A program made the position numbers and the translations under genes. A DNA stretch of 11,863 nucleotides from Sulfuricella sp. (GTDB lineage: Bacteria; Pseudomonadota; Gammaproteobacteria; Burkholderiales; Sulfuricellaceae), in the NCBI GenBank assembly GCA_019911785.1, contig JAIOJM010000251.1:1-11863 (forward strand), in the 5' to 3' direction. The notes beneath the pieces were generated by a model. That model was not told the origin of the DNA, ran no database searches, and saw only the letters and a list, made by a program, of their open reading frames with translations. The first letter of the stretch is position 1. The number at the start of each line of letters is the position of its first letter. Of the stretch, positions 1 to 6,001 are shown one piece after another.

Positions 1-1
1 G

Positions 2-763
2 CTGCGGGAACTGAAAGAGGCGGGGATTGCGATTTCGATCGACGATTTCGGCACCGGCTATTCTTCGCTCAGCTACCTGAAGCAATTTGCCATCGACAAG
101 CTGAAAGTGGATCAGTCCTTCGTCCGGGAGATTACACGGGATCCCGATGATGCCGCCATCGTTGTCGCCATTATCACCATGGCACACAGCCTGGGGTTGA
201 ATGTCATTGCCGAGGGGGTGGAAACGCAAGGGCAGCTGGAGTATCTGCGCAGCCACGGCTGCGACGAAATGCAGGGTTATTTCTTCAGCCACCCGGTTCC
301 TGTCGGTGATTTCGAGAAGATGCTGCGGAGTGGGCGAAAGCTGGCGCTGAATGGCCAAGCGGAAGGGAGCTGGCAACGTACGCTGTTGCTACTGGACGAT
401 GAGCCTAATGTGACAGCTGCCTTGACCCGTCTGTTTCTCCATGAGGGTTATCAAATTCTGGTTGCGCACAGTCCGGCCGAGGCGTTTGAGCTGCTTGCCA
501 GTCATCGGGTCGGCGTGATCCTGGCTGACCAGAGGATGCCTGAAATGAGCGGCATCGAATTCCTGAGCAGGGTCAAGCGGCTTTACCCCGAGGTGGTGCG
601 CATTATCCTTTCCGGCTATTCCGACCTGAAATTGATCGCCGAGGCTTTCAATCAAGGCGCGATTTACAAATACATCACCAAGCCCTGGAATGACGGGGAA
701 ATGCTCAACTCAGTCAAAGAGGCATTCCTGGAGCACGAAGGCCGCTGTTCCAGGAAATTCTAG
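2..763 (+). CDS. EAL-domain c-di-GMP phosphodiesterase with C-terminal receiver domain (5' truncated)
   Basis: The frame is open from the window edge, so the true start lies upstream; GTG at 107 is internal. The visible 253 residues hold the second half of an EAL domain: DDFGTGYSSL at about 14-23, LKVDQSF at 34-40, AEGVET at 70-75 and a GYFFSHP motif near 92. The Asp pair, Lys and Glu that EAL enzymes use for metal binding and catalysis are all present, so hydrolysis of cyclic di-GMP to pGpG is likely. The EAL signature itself and any GGDEF or sensor part are outside the window. A receiver domain follows from about residue 126: acidic pair LLDDEP, phospho-acceptor Asp in LADQRMP (Asp codon 527-529), LSGYSD and the Lys in ITKPW. 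The receiver resembles those of RpfG-like regulators. Placing it at the C-terminus suggests phosphorylation or partner binding tunes the EAL activity (inference). The TAG stop overlaps the stop of the convergent amidotransferase. Confidence 0.9.
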   Translation: MRELKEAGIAISIDDFGTGYSSLSYLKQFAIDKLKVDQSFVREITRDPDDAAIVVAIITMAHSLGLNVIAEGVETQGQLEYLRSHGCDEMQGYFFSHPVPVGDFEKMLRSGRKLALNGQAEGSWQRTLLLLDDEPNVTAALTRLFLHEGYQILVAHSPAEAFELLASHRVGVILADQRMPEMSGIEFLSRVKRLYPEVVRIILSGYSDLKLIAEAFNQGAIYKYITKPWNDGEMLNSVKEAFLEHEGRCSRKF

Positions 764-2535
764 TCTACATTCAGTTGCAGCCACAGTTCCAGCAGCGCCA
801 GGTGCCACAGCTTGCTGCCCTGGATGCGGGTGAAATGGGCTTCCGGTTCGGCCAGCAGCTTTTCCACGTAGGCGCGCTGGTAGAGGCCGCGTTTCATGCA
901 GGCCTCCGACAGCAGGATGCCACGCATGAATTCGAGGAAATCACCGCGCACGTATTTCAGCGCCGGTACCGGGAAGTAGCCTTTGGGGCGGTCGATCACC
1001 GCATCCGGGATCAACCCCCGGGCGATAGCCTTGAGCGGAAATTTTCCGCCCTCCTTGAGTTTGAGTGATGGCGGCATCCTGGCCGCCAGTTCCACCAGTT
1101 CGTGGTCGAGGAAGGGGACGCGCGCTTCCAGCCCCCACGCCATGGTCATGTTGTCGACGCGCTTGACCGGGTCGTCGACGACCAGCGTGGTGGCGTCGAA
1201 GCGCAGCACCTGGTCTAGAAAAGTGTCGGCCCTGGGCTTGGTGAGTTCCCGCTCCACCAGTTCGGCGGTGACGTCTGGCACATGCCAGGCTGGGGCGACG
1301 GTTTCCAGGTATTCGGCGTGGTCGCGGTCGAAATAGTTGAGACGGAAGCGGTCGAGGGCGGAGCCTGTGGCCTCGTCCATGCGCGGATACCAGAAGTAGC
1401 CGCCGAACACCTCGTCCGCACCTTGGCCGGAGAGCACCACTTTCACTTCATCCGCAACGCGCTCGCCGAGCAGGTAGAACGCCACTGCGTCCTGGCCGAC
1501 CATCGGCTCGGCCATGCTGGCAACGGCCTCGGGCAGGCGCTTCAATACTTCAGCGTTGGGAATGAGGTATTTGTGGTGGCGGGTCTTGAAGTGTTCCACC
1601 ACTTGGTCTGAATACTCGAACTCGTCGGCTTTTTCCGCGCCTTCGCCGACATCCTCGAAACCCACCGAGAAGGTCAGCAGGTCGTCCACGTGGTCGGCCA
1701 GCAAGCCCACCAGCAGGCTGGAGTCCAGCCCGCCGGAGAGCAGGACCCCGACCGGTACGTCGGAGGCCAGGCGGTGGCGTTCCACGGCGCGGGTCAGTAC
1801 GGCACGGGTGGCGTTCAGCCAGTCCTGTTCGGACAGCTCATGTTCCGGGCGGGTGGCGTCCAGGGTCCAGTAGGTACGCTGGGTAACCTGGCCCGTGGCG
1901 CTCACCGACATGGTGGTGGCCGGGGGCAGCTTTTTCACGCCGTTGAGGATGGTGCGTGGAGCAGGCACTACGGCGTGCAGGGTGAAATAGTGGTGCAGGG
2001 CGATCGGGTCGATGCTGGTGTCTACGCCACCTGCGGCAAGCAGCGCCTGGACGCTGGAGGCGAAGCGCAGGCTGGTTCCATCCAGCGAGTAATACAGGGG
2101 CTTGATGCCGAAGCGGTCACGCGCCAGGAACAGGCTGGCGTGGCGCATGTCCCACACGGCGAAGGCGAACATGCCGTAGAAGCGCTCCACGCACTTCTCG
2201 CCCCAGGCATGGTAGCCCTTGAGGATGACTTCGCTGTCGCCTTCGGAGAAGAAGGTGTAACCCATCTCCGCGAGCTCCTGGCGCAGTTCCTTGTAGTTGT
2301 AGATGGTGCCGTTGAACACCAGGGCAAGGCGGAGTTCCTTGTCCACCATCGGCTGGTCGCCGCTGGGGGAGAGATCGATGATGGCGAGGCGCCGGTGGCC
2401 GAAAGCCAGCGGGCCGTCGCTGATCAGGCCTTCATGGTCGGGGCCGCGGCGGGCGAGCTTCTCCGACATCCGCCGAATGACGGCGGTGTCGGGGGAGGCG
2501 CCGTCAAAGCGCAGTTCGCCGCAGATGCCGCACAT
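760..2535 (-). CDS. asnO: Glutamine-dependent asparagine synthase-family amidotransferase, N-acetylglutaminylglutamine (NAGGN) type
   Basis: 591 residues. The class II glutaminase domain starts MCGICGE, so Cys2 becomes the N-terminal nucleophile after Met removal and fixes the start. RRGPD (29-33), the FNG triad (74-76) and GDSEV near 99-103 belong to glutamine binding. The C-terminal synthase domain has the PP-loop LSGGLDSS (266-273) and SGQGADEVFGGY (369-380). It would use ATP and glutamine to amidate a carboxylate. Length, the opening MCGICGELRFDG, HAVVPAPRTIL (187-197) and the FWYP segment after the GQGADE motif resemble the NAGGN amidotransferase subfamily (family knowledge; called asnO in Sinorhizobium) more than E. 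coli AsnB. That enzyme makes an osmoprotective dipeptide amide, usually beside a GNAT/ATP-grasp partner (ngg) and a peptidase. Neither is in this window. Ordinary asparagine synthesis remains an alternative. No strong ribosome site is visible, and a palindromic repeat fills the 154 bp between it and dapD. Confidence 0.85.
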   Translation of the reverse strand: MCGICGELRFDGASPDTAVIRRMSEKLARRGPDHEGLISDGPLAFGHRRLAIIDLSPSGDQPMVDKELRLALVFNGTIYNYKELRQELAEMGYTFFSEGDSEVILKGYHAWGEKCVERFYGMFAFAVWDMRHASLFLARDRFGIKPLYYSLDGTSLRFASSVQALLAAGGVDTSIDPIALHHYFTLHAVVPAPRTILNGVKKLPPATTMSVSATGQVTQRTYWTLDATRPEHELSEQDWLNATRAVLTRAVERHRLASDVPVGVLLSGGLDSSLLVGLLADHVDDLLTFSVGFEDVGEGAEKADEFEYSDQVVEHFKTRHHKYLIPNAEVLKRLPEAVASMAEPMVGQDAVAFYLLGERVADEVKVVLSGQGADEVFGGYFWYPRMDEATGSALDRFRLNYFDRDHAEYLETVAPAWHVPDVTAELVERELTKPRADTFLDQVLRFDATTLVVDDPVKRVDNMTMAWGLEARVPFLDHELVELAARMPPSLKLKEGGKFPLKAIARGLIPDAVIDRPKGYFPVPALKYVRGDFLEFMRGILLSEACMKRGLYQRAYVEKLLAEPEAHFTRIQGSKLWHLALLELWLQLNVD

Positions 2536-2544
2536 GGTTTACAG

Positions 2545-2682
2545 ATTAACCACGAATGCCACGAATGAACACGAATTGGCACGAATAAACCCAAAGCGAT
2601 ATTTTCTCCACGAATCAACACGGATAGTGCTTTTGCCTGTATTCGTGTTCATTCGTGAAAATTCGTGTTATTCGTGGTTGAT
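2545..2682. repeat. Intergenic palindromic CACGAAT repeat R1
   Basis: Left arm 2545-2586 carries four CACGAAT heptamers (starts 2551, 2560, 2570, 2580). Right arm 2641-2682 carries four in inverse orientation, ATTCGTG (starts 2641, 2651, 2661, 2670). In both arms the outermost gap is 2 nt and the inner gaps 3 nt, giving a 9-10-10 bp period. The 54-nt centre holds one more CACGAAT (2609) and a CACGGAT (2619). The heptamers match between arms but the linkers do not. The element nearly fills the dapD to amidotransferase gap and ends 7 nt from the dapD stop. It would be transcribed if the two genes share an mRNA. Function unknown. Confidence 0.9.
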
Positions 2683-2689
2683 GTTTTGA

Positions 2690-3511
2690 TTAGATCCCGC
2701 GCAGCAGCTCGTTGATGCCGACCTTGGAGCGCGTCTTTTCGTCGACTTTTTTCACGATCACGGCGCAGTACAGGCTGTAGCTGCCGTCCTTGGAGGGCAG
2801 GTTGCCGGAAACCACCACCGAGCCGGCGGGGATGCGGCCGTAGGTGACTTCGCCGGTTTCGCGGTCGTAGATCTTGGTGGACTGGCCGATGTAGACGCCC
2901 ATCGAGATCACGCTGTTGTCTTCGACGATAACGCCTTCCACCACTTCGGAGCGGGCGCCGATGAAGCAGTTGTCACCGATGATGGTGGGGTTGGCCTGAA
3001 CCGGTTCGAGCACGCCGCCGATGCCGACGCCGCCGGAAAGATGCACGTTCTTGCCGATCTGGGCGCAGGAGCCGACGGTGGCCCAGGTGTCGACCATGGT
3101 GCCTTCATCGACATAGGCGCCGATGTTGACGTAGGACGGCATCAGCACGACGTTCTTGCCGATGAACGAGCCCCGGCGTGCGGCGGCGGGCGGCACCACG
3201 CGGAAGCCGCCGTCGCGGAAATCCTTGGAGTTGTAATCGGCGAACTTGGACGGCACCTTGTCGAAATAGTTGGTGAAGCCGCCCTTGATGAAGAAGTTGT
3301 CCTCCATGCGGAACGACAGCAGCACCGCCTTCTTCAGCCACTGGTGGGTGACCCAGTCGCCGTTGATCTTTTCCGCCACGCGCAGCTGGCCTTTGTCCAG
3401 CATGTCGATCACCTGCTCGACGCTGTCCTTGAGTTTGGAATCGACATTGCGCGGGGTGATGTCGGCGCGGCGTTCAAAGGCTTCATCGATGATGCTCTGG
3501 AGTTCGTTCAT
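2690..3511 (-). CDS. dapD: 2,3,4,5-tetrahydropyridine-2,6-dicarboxylate N-succinyltransferase
   Basis: 273 residues, about the usual DapD length. It transfers succinyl from succinyl-CoA to tetrahydrodipicolinate in the succinylase branch of the meso-diaminopimelate/lysine pathway, in the cytoplasm. An alpha-helical N-terminal domain (1-100) precedes a left-handed beta-helix of hexapeptide repeats (about 110-245), seen in runs such as [21 protein letters not shown] and [20 protein letters not shown]. Asp141 (in MVDTWATVG) and Glu189 (in ARSEVVEG) sit at the numbers given for the E. coli catalytic residues (family knowledge). DapD normally works as a trimer. ATG at 3511 is preceded by AGGA at 3522-3519 with 7 nt spacing. 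It follows dapC, which makes the preceding DapC-DapD pair of enzymes contiguous; the succinyl-DAP desuccinylase gene dapE is not next in line, the NAGGN-type amidotransferase is. Confidence 0.97.
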   Translation of the reverse strand: MNELQSIIDEAFERRADITPRNVDSKLKDSVEQVIDMLDKGQLRVAEKINGDWVTHQWLKKAVLLSFRMEDNFFIKGGFTNYFDKVPSKFADYNSKDFRDGGFRVVPPAAARRGSFIGKNVVLMPSYVNIGAYVDEGTMVDTWATVGSCAQIGKNVHLSGGVGIGGVLEPVQANPTIIGDNCFIGARSEVVEGVIVEDNSVISMGVYIGQSTKIYDRETGEVTYGRIPAGSVVVSGNLPSKDGSYSLYCAVIVKKVDEKTRSKVGINELLRGI

Positions 3512-3518
3512 GTTTTTT

Positions 3519-3522
3519 TCCT
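3519..3522 (-). promoter_or_regulatory. dapD ribosome binding site
   Basis: On the minus strand AGGA lies 7 nt upstream of the dapD ATG, separated by an A-rich spacer. It is the clearest Shine-Dalgarno site of the minus-strand block and supports the ATG at 3511. Confidence 0.75.
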
Positions 3523-3541
3523 AAAAGTGCTAAAAAAAGGC

Positions 3542-3655
3542 TAACCACGAATGCCAAAAGTAGGCGCCTCTAGGCGACACGAATGTTCACGAATGAAAAG
3601 AGCAATTGCAGGGTTTTATTCGTGAACATTCGTGTTAATTCGTGCCATTCGTGGT
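3542..3655. repeat. Intergenic palindromic CACGAAT repeat R2, overlapping the dapC 3' end
   Basis: Left arm CACGAAT heptamers start at 3546, 3578 and 3588. A GC-rich insert containing the hairpin CGCCT-CT-AGGCG separates the first two. The right arm has four ATTCGTG copies starting at 3618, 3628, 3638 and 3647, with gaps of 3, 3 and 2 nt, the same spacing as the R1 right arm. The right arm runs into the dapC reading frame and supplies its last codons and stop. The element fills the dapC to dapD gap except for about 30 nt that hold the dapD ribosome site. Confidence 0.9.
3554..3584 (+). repeat. 31-bp sub-repeat, copy 1 (inverted partner at 5012-5042)
   Basis: These 31 bp, from CCAAAAGTAGG through GGCGACACGAAT, are identical to the reverse complement of 5012-5042. 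The block contains the self-complementary CGCCT-CT-AGGCG and one CACGAAT heptamer. The two inverted copies flank dapC about 1.4 kb apart. Confidence 0.92.
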
Positions 3656-4846
3656 CAAGTTTTTAACCAGATTCTGGATTCTTTCCGCCGCTTCCACGCA
3701 CTGCGCCAAGGGCGCGACCAGGGCGATGCGGACGAAATTCGTGCCGGGGTTGAGGCCGTGTGCCTCGCGCGCGAGAAAGCTGCCGGGCAAAAGCGTGACA
3801 TTATAATCCCGGTACAGCGCTTTCGCGAATTCCGTATCGGATACTGGGGTTTGCGCCCACAGGTAGAACGAGGCGTCGGGCTCCTCCACCTTGAGGGCCT
3901 GTTGCAGGAGCGGGGTGACGGTGGCGAATTTCTCCCGGTAAAGGCGGCGGTTTTCCTCGACATGGGCTTCGTCGTTCCAGGCCGCAGCGCTTGCCGCCTG
4001 CACCGCCGGGTTCATGGCGCAGCCGTGGTAGGTGCGGTAGAGCAGGAATTTCTCCAGGATCGACTCGCAGCCGGCGACGAAGCCGGAGCGCATGCCGGGC
4101 ACGTTGGAGCGCTTGGACAGGCTGTTGAATACCACCAGACGGCCATAATCCTCTCCTCCCAGCTGGTGGGCGACCTGCAGCGCGCCTAGCGGCGGTACAT
4201 GCTCAAGGGGATACAGCTCCGAATAGCATTCGTCGGAGGCGATGATGAATCCGTATTTGTCGGACAGGTCGAACAGGTGTGACCATTCCTCGATATCCAT
4301 CACCTTGCCGGTGGGGTTGCCGGGGGAGCAGGCATAGACCAGCTGGGTGCGTTTCCAGACTTCTTCCGGGACGCTGGAGAAATCCATGGAGTAGCCGTTT
4401 TCCGGCGTGGTGTTGAGGAAATACGGTGTTGCACCGGCCAGCAGCGCCGCGCCCTCGTAGATCTGGTAGAAGGGGTTGGGGCAGATGATGACCGGGTCCG
4501 GCTTGCTGGTGTCGATCACCGCCTGGGCGAAGGCGAACAGCGCCTCGCGGCTGCCGTTCACCGGCAGGATCTGGGTGTTCGGGTTGAGCGGCGGAATGCC
4601 GTAGCGGCGCTCTATCCAGGCGCCGATAGCCTGACGCAGCGCATCGCTGCCCTGGGTTGTGGGATAATTGGCCAGTCCGTCCAGGTTATCCGCCAGCGCG
4701 CGACGGATGAACTCGGGCGTGGCGTGCTTCGGCTCGCCGATGGAAAGGTTGATCGGGCTGTAGTCCGGGTTCGGCGTCACGCCGCGGAACAAATTGCGCA
4801 GCTTCTGGAACGGGTAGGGGTGGAGCAGGTCGAGGTTGGGGTTCAC
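3635..4846 (-). CDS. dapC: Succinyldiaminopimelate transaminase (DapC type)
   Basis: 403 residues, fold-type I PLP aminotransferase. It converts N-succinyl-2-amino-6-oxopimelate to N-succinyl-L,L-diaminopimelate with glutamate as amino donor, the step after DapD. Visible family features: SIGEPKHATP (35-44), NYPTTQG (60-66), SPGNPTG (174-180), the cofactor Asp in ASDECYSE (Asp205), the Schiff-base Lys245 in NSLSKRSNVPGMR, and the carboxylate-binding Arg373 in NFVRIALV. The opening MNPNLDLLHPYPFQKLR is typical of beta/gammaproteobacterial DapC and supports the GTG start at 4846; the Shine-Dalgarno is weak. The last residues TTNGTN and the TAA stop are read from the repeat R2, so the family's natural C-terminus probably ended near QNLVKNL. 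It lies directly upstream of dapD on the same strand, 123 bp apart. Confidence 0.95.
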   Translation of the reverse strand: MNPNLDLLHPYPFQKLRNLFRGVTPNPDYSPINLSIGEPKHATPEFIRRALADNLDGLANYPTTQGSDALRQAIGAWIERRYGIPPLNPNTQILPVNGSREALFAFAQAVIDTSKPDPVIICPNPFYQIYEGAALLAGATPYFLNTTPENGYSMDFSSVPEEVWKRTQLVYACSPGNPTGKVMDIEEWSHLFDLSDKYGFIIASDECYSELYPLEHVPPLGALQVAHQLGGEDYGRLVVFNSLSKRSNVPGMRSGFVAGCESILEKFLLYRTYHGCAMNPAVQAASAAAWNDEAHVEENRRLYREKFATVTPLLQQALKVEEPDASFYLWAQTPVSDTEFAKALYRDYNVTLLPGSFLAREAHGLNPGTNFVRIALVAPLAQCVEAAERIQNLVKNLTTNGTN

Positions 4847-4881
4847 AATTTTCGGGACGGTAATATTTCTAGATGCACAAC

Positions 4882-4909
4882 ATTATAAACCTAGAAAAGC
4901 TTTTGACCA
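4882..4909 (-). promoter_or_regulatory. Possible dapC promoter
   Basis: On the minus strand a perfect TATAAT spans 4887-4882. TGGTCA at 4909-4904, 16 bp upstream, matches four of six -35 positions. The -35 overlaps the outer end of repeat R3. A start near 4875 would give a leader of about 30 nt before the GTG of dapC. The -10 is convincing, the -35 only fair. Confidence 0.5.
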
Positions 4910-4945
4910 CGAATTTACACGAATGAAACACGAATGTTCACTAAT

Positions 4946-4975
4946 AATCAGGCTGTTAGAATTTTATGCCTGATT
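4946..4975. other. Small inverted repeat in the centre of R3
   Basis: AATCAGGC (4946-4953) pairs perfectly with GCCTGATT (4968-4975) around a 14-nt AT-rich loop. No T-run follows on the plus strand, so an intrinsic terminator is not supported. It could be an operator or simply the folded core of the palindrome. Confidence 0.5.
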
Positions 4976-5011
4976 CGCCTTTTTACAGAGACGCGATAAT
5001 TGGCTCTAACT

Positions 5012-5042
5012 ATTCGTGTCGCCTAGAGGCGCCTACTTTTGG
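5012..5042 (-). repeat. 31-bp sub-repeat, copy 2 (inverted relative to 3554-3584)
   Basis: Identical over 31 bp to the reverse complement of the block in R2. It begins ATTCGTGTCGCC and ends CTACTTTTGG. Here it forms the inner part of the right arm of R3, whereas in R2 it is part of the left arm. Confidence 0.92.
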
Positions 5043-5088
5043 TTATTCGTGAACATTCGTGTCATTCGTGGTTAATCGTTTTTAGGAT

Positions 5089-5093
5089 AAAGG
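5089..5093 (+). promoter_or_regulatory. Ribosome binding site deciding the permease GTG start
   Basis: AAAGG lies 8 nt before GTG 5102 and just outside the repeat R3. It favours this start over the repeat-derived upstream extension. Confidence 0.6.
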
Positions 5094-5101
5094 CTCGCTG
5101 C

Positions 5102-6001
5102 GTGGCATCCAAAGAAAAACTTCTGGCTGTTTCCGGTCTGCTCTCGGGGGCGATCATCTGGGGGCTGATCTGGTATCCCTACCGGCTGCTCGAACAGATG
5201 GGCGTTTCCGGCGCGCTTTCCAGCCTTGCCACCTACTTGATCCCGCTGCTGCTGGGCTTCGCACTGTATTCCGAGCGCTTGCGGCTGCGGCATTTCCCCC
5301 CGATTCTGCTGCTGATCGGGCTGACGGCGGGCTGGACCAATCTCGCCTACGTGCTGGCGGTCATCGACGGCGAGGTGATGCGGGTGTTGCTGCTGTTCTA
5401 CCTCTCGCCGCTGTGGACGGTGCTGCTGGCGCGCCTGCTCCTGCACGAGCGCCTTCATTTTCATGGCTACCTGGTGATGGTGCTTTCTTTTGCGGGCGCC
5501 GTGGTGATGCTGTGGCGGCCGAACCTGGGTCTGCCGCTGCCGCAGAATTCGGCGGAATGGATGGCGCTCTCCGCCGGGTTGACGTTCGCCGCAACCAATG
5601 TGCTGTCGCGCCGCGCCGAGGCATCCGATATCTGGCTGAAATCGCTGAGCGTATGGATCGGCGTAAGCGTGCTGTCGTTGCTGGCGCTAACCTACCAGCC
5701 CGCCACGCTGGCGGCTTTGCCGGTTTTACCATTTTCCGGATGGATGTGGCTGCTGTTGGTCAGCATCCTGATTTTTGCGGTGACCCTCACCGTGCAATAC
5801 GGCCTGGCGAGGGCGCCGGCCAACCAGGCGATCGTGATCTTCCTGTTCGAACTGGTGGTGGCAGCGGTAGCGAGCTACCTCCTCGCCGGCGAAGTGATGA
5901 CGGCGCAGGAATGGCTGGGCGGCGCGATGATCGTCGCCGCCAGCCTGTTTTCCGGCAAGCTGGAGGGGTCGGCTCTGGCAGCCAGCAGCGCGGCGCCATA
6001 G
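5102..6001 (+). CDS. EamA/DMT-superfamily permease
   Basis: 299 residues, very hydrophobic, with about ten membrane segments in two EamA halves. The first half has GLLSGAIIWGLIWYPYR (12-28) and LSPLWTVLLARLLLHERL (101-118); the second has TFAATNVLSRRAE (161-173) and VIFLFELVVAAVASYLLAGE (245-264), the usual end-of-helix Glu motif of the family. Members export or exchange small metabolites such as amino acids; no substrate can be assigned here. GTG at 5102 is chosen because AAAGG (5089-5093) lies 8 nt upstream. An earlier in-frame TTG at 5039 would add residues read straight from repeat R3 (IREHSCHSWL), which are not permease-like. It is divergent from dapC, and its 3' end overlaps the sugar kinase on the other strand by 127 bp. 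Confidence 0.9.
   Translation: MASKEKLLAVSGLLSGAIIWGLIWYPYRLLEQMGVSGALSSLATYLIPLLLGFALYSERLRLRHFPPILLLIGLTAGWTNLAYVLAVIDGEVMRVLLLFYLSPLWTVLLARLLLHERLHFHGYLVMVLSFAGAVVMLWRPNLGLPLPQNSAEWMALSAGLTFAATNVLSRRAEASDIWLKSLSVWIGVSVLSLLALTYQPATLAALPVLPFSGWMWLLLVSILIFAVTLTVQYGLARAPANQAIVIFLFELVVAAVASYLLAGEVMTAQEWLGGAMIVAASLFSGKLEGSALAASSAAP

Larger units (their letters stand above)
4903..5075. repeat. Intergenic palindromic CACGAAT repeat R3 between dapC and the permease
   Basis: Left arm heptamers CACGAAT start at 4908, 4918 and 4929, followed by a degenerate CACTAAT at 4939. Right arm ATTCGTG copies start at 5012, 5045, 5055 and 5064; the first is separated from the others by a GC-rich insert. The centre contains a separate 8-bp inverted repeat (4946-4975). 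The element lies between two divergent genes, so it covers the space where both promoters should be. The rest of the 255-bp gap shows only the dapC -10 and the permease ribosome site. Confidence 0.88.

Noticed and set aside
1690..2568. 292-codon plus-strand frame inside the amidotransferase gene
   Set aside because: Antisense shadow of a gene with clear catalytic motifs; the translation is Gly/Val/Gln-rich without recognisable motifs and ends in repeat R1.
2545..2682. R1 (and R2, R4) as intrinsic terminators
   Set aside because: The palindromes have long loops, AT-rich mismatched arms and no following T-run, unlike standard intrinsic terminators.
2545..3655. CRISPR-like reading of the regularly spaced heptamers
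   Set aside because: Units are 7 bp with 2-3 bp linkers and inverted arms; there are no 25-40 bp repeats, no unique spacers and no cas gene.
5039..5101. N-terminal extension of the permease from TTG 5039
   Set aside because: The added residues (such as IREHSCHSWL) are translation of repeat R3, and a better start, GTG 5102, has its own ribosome site.
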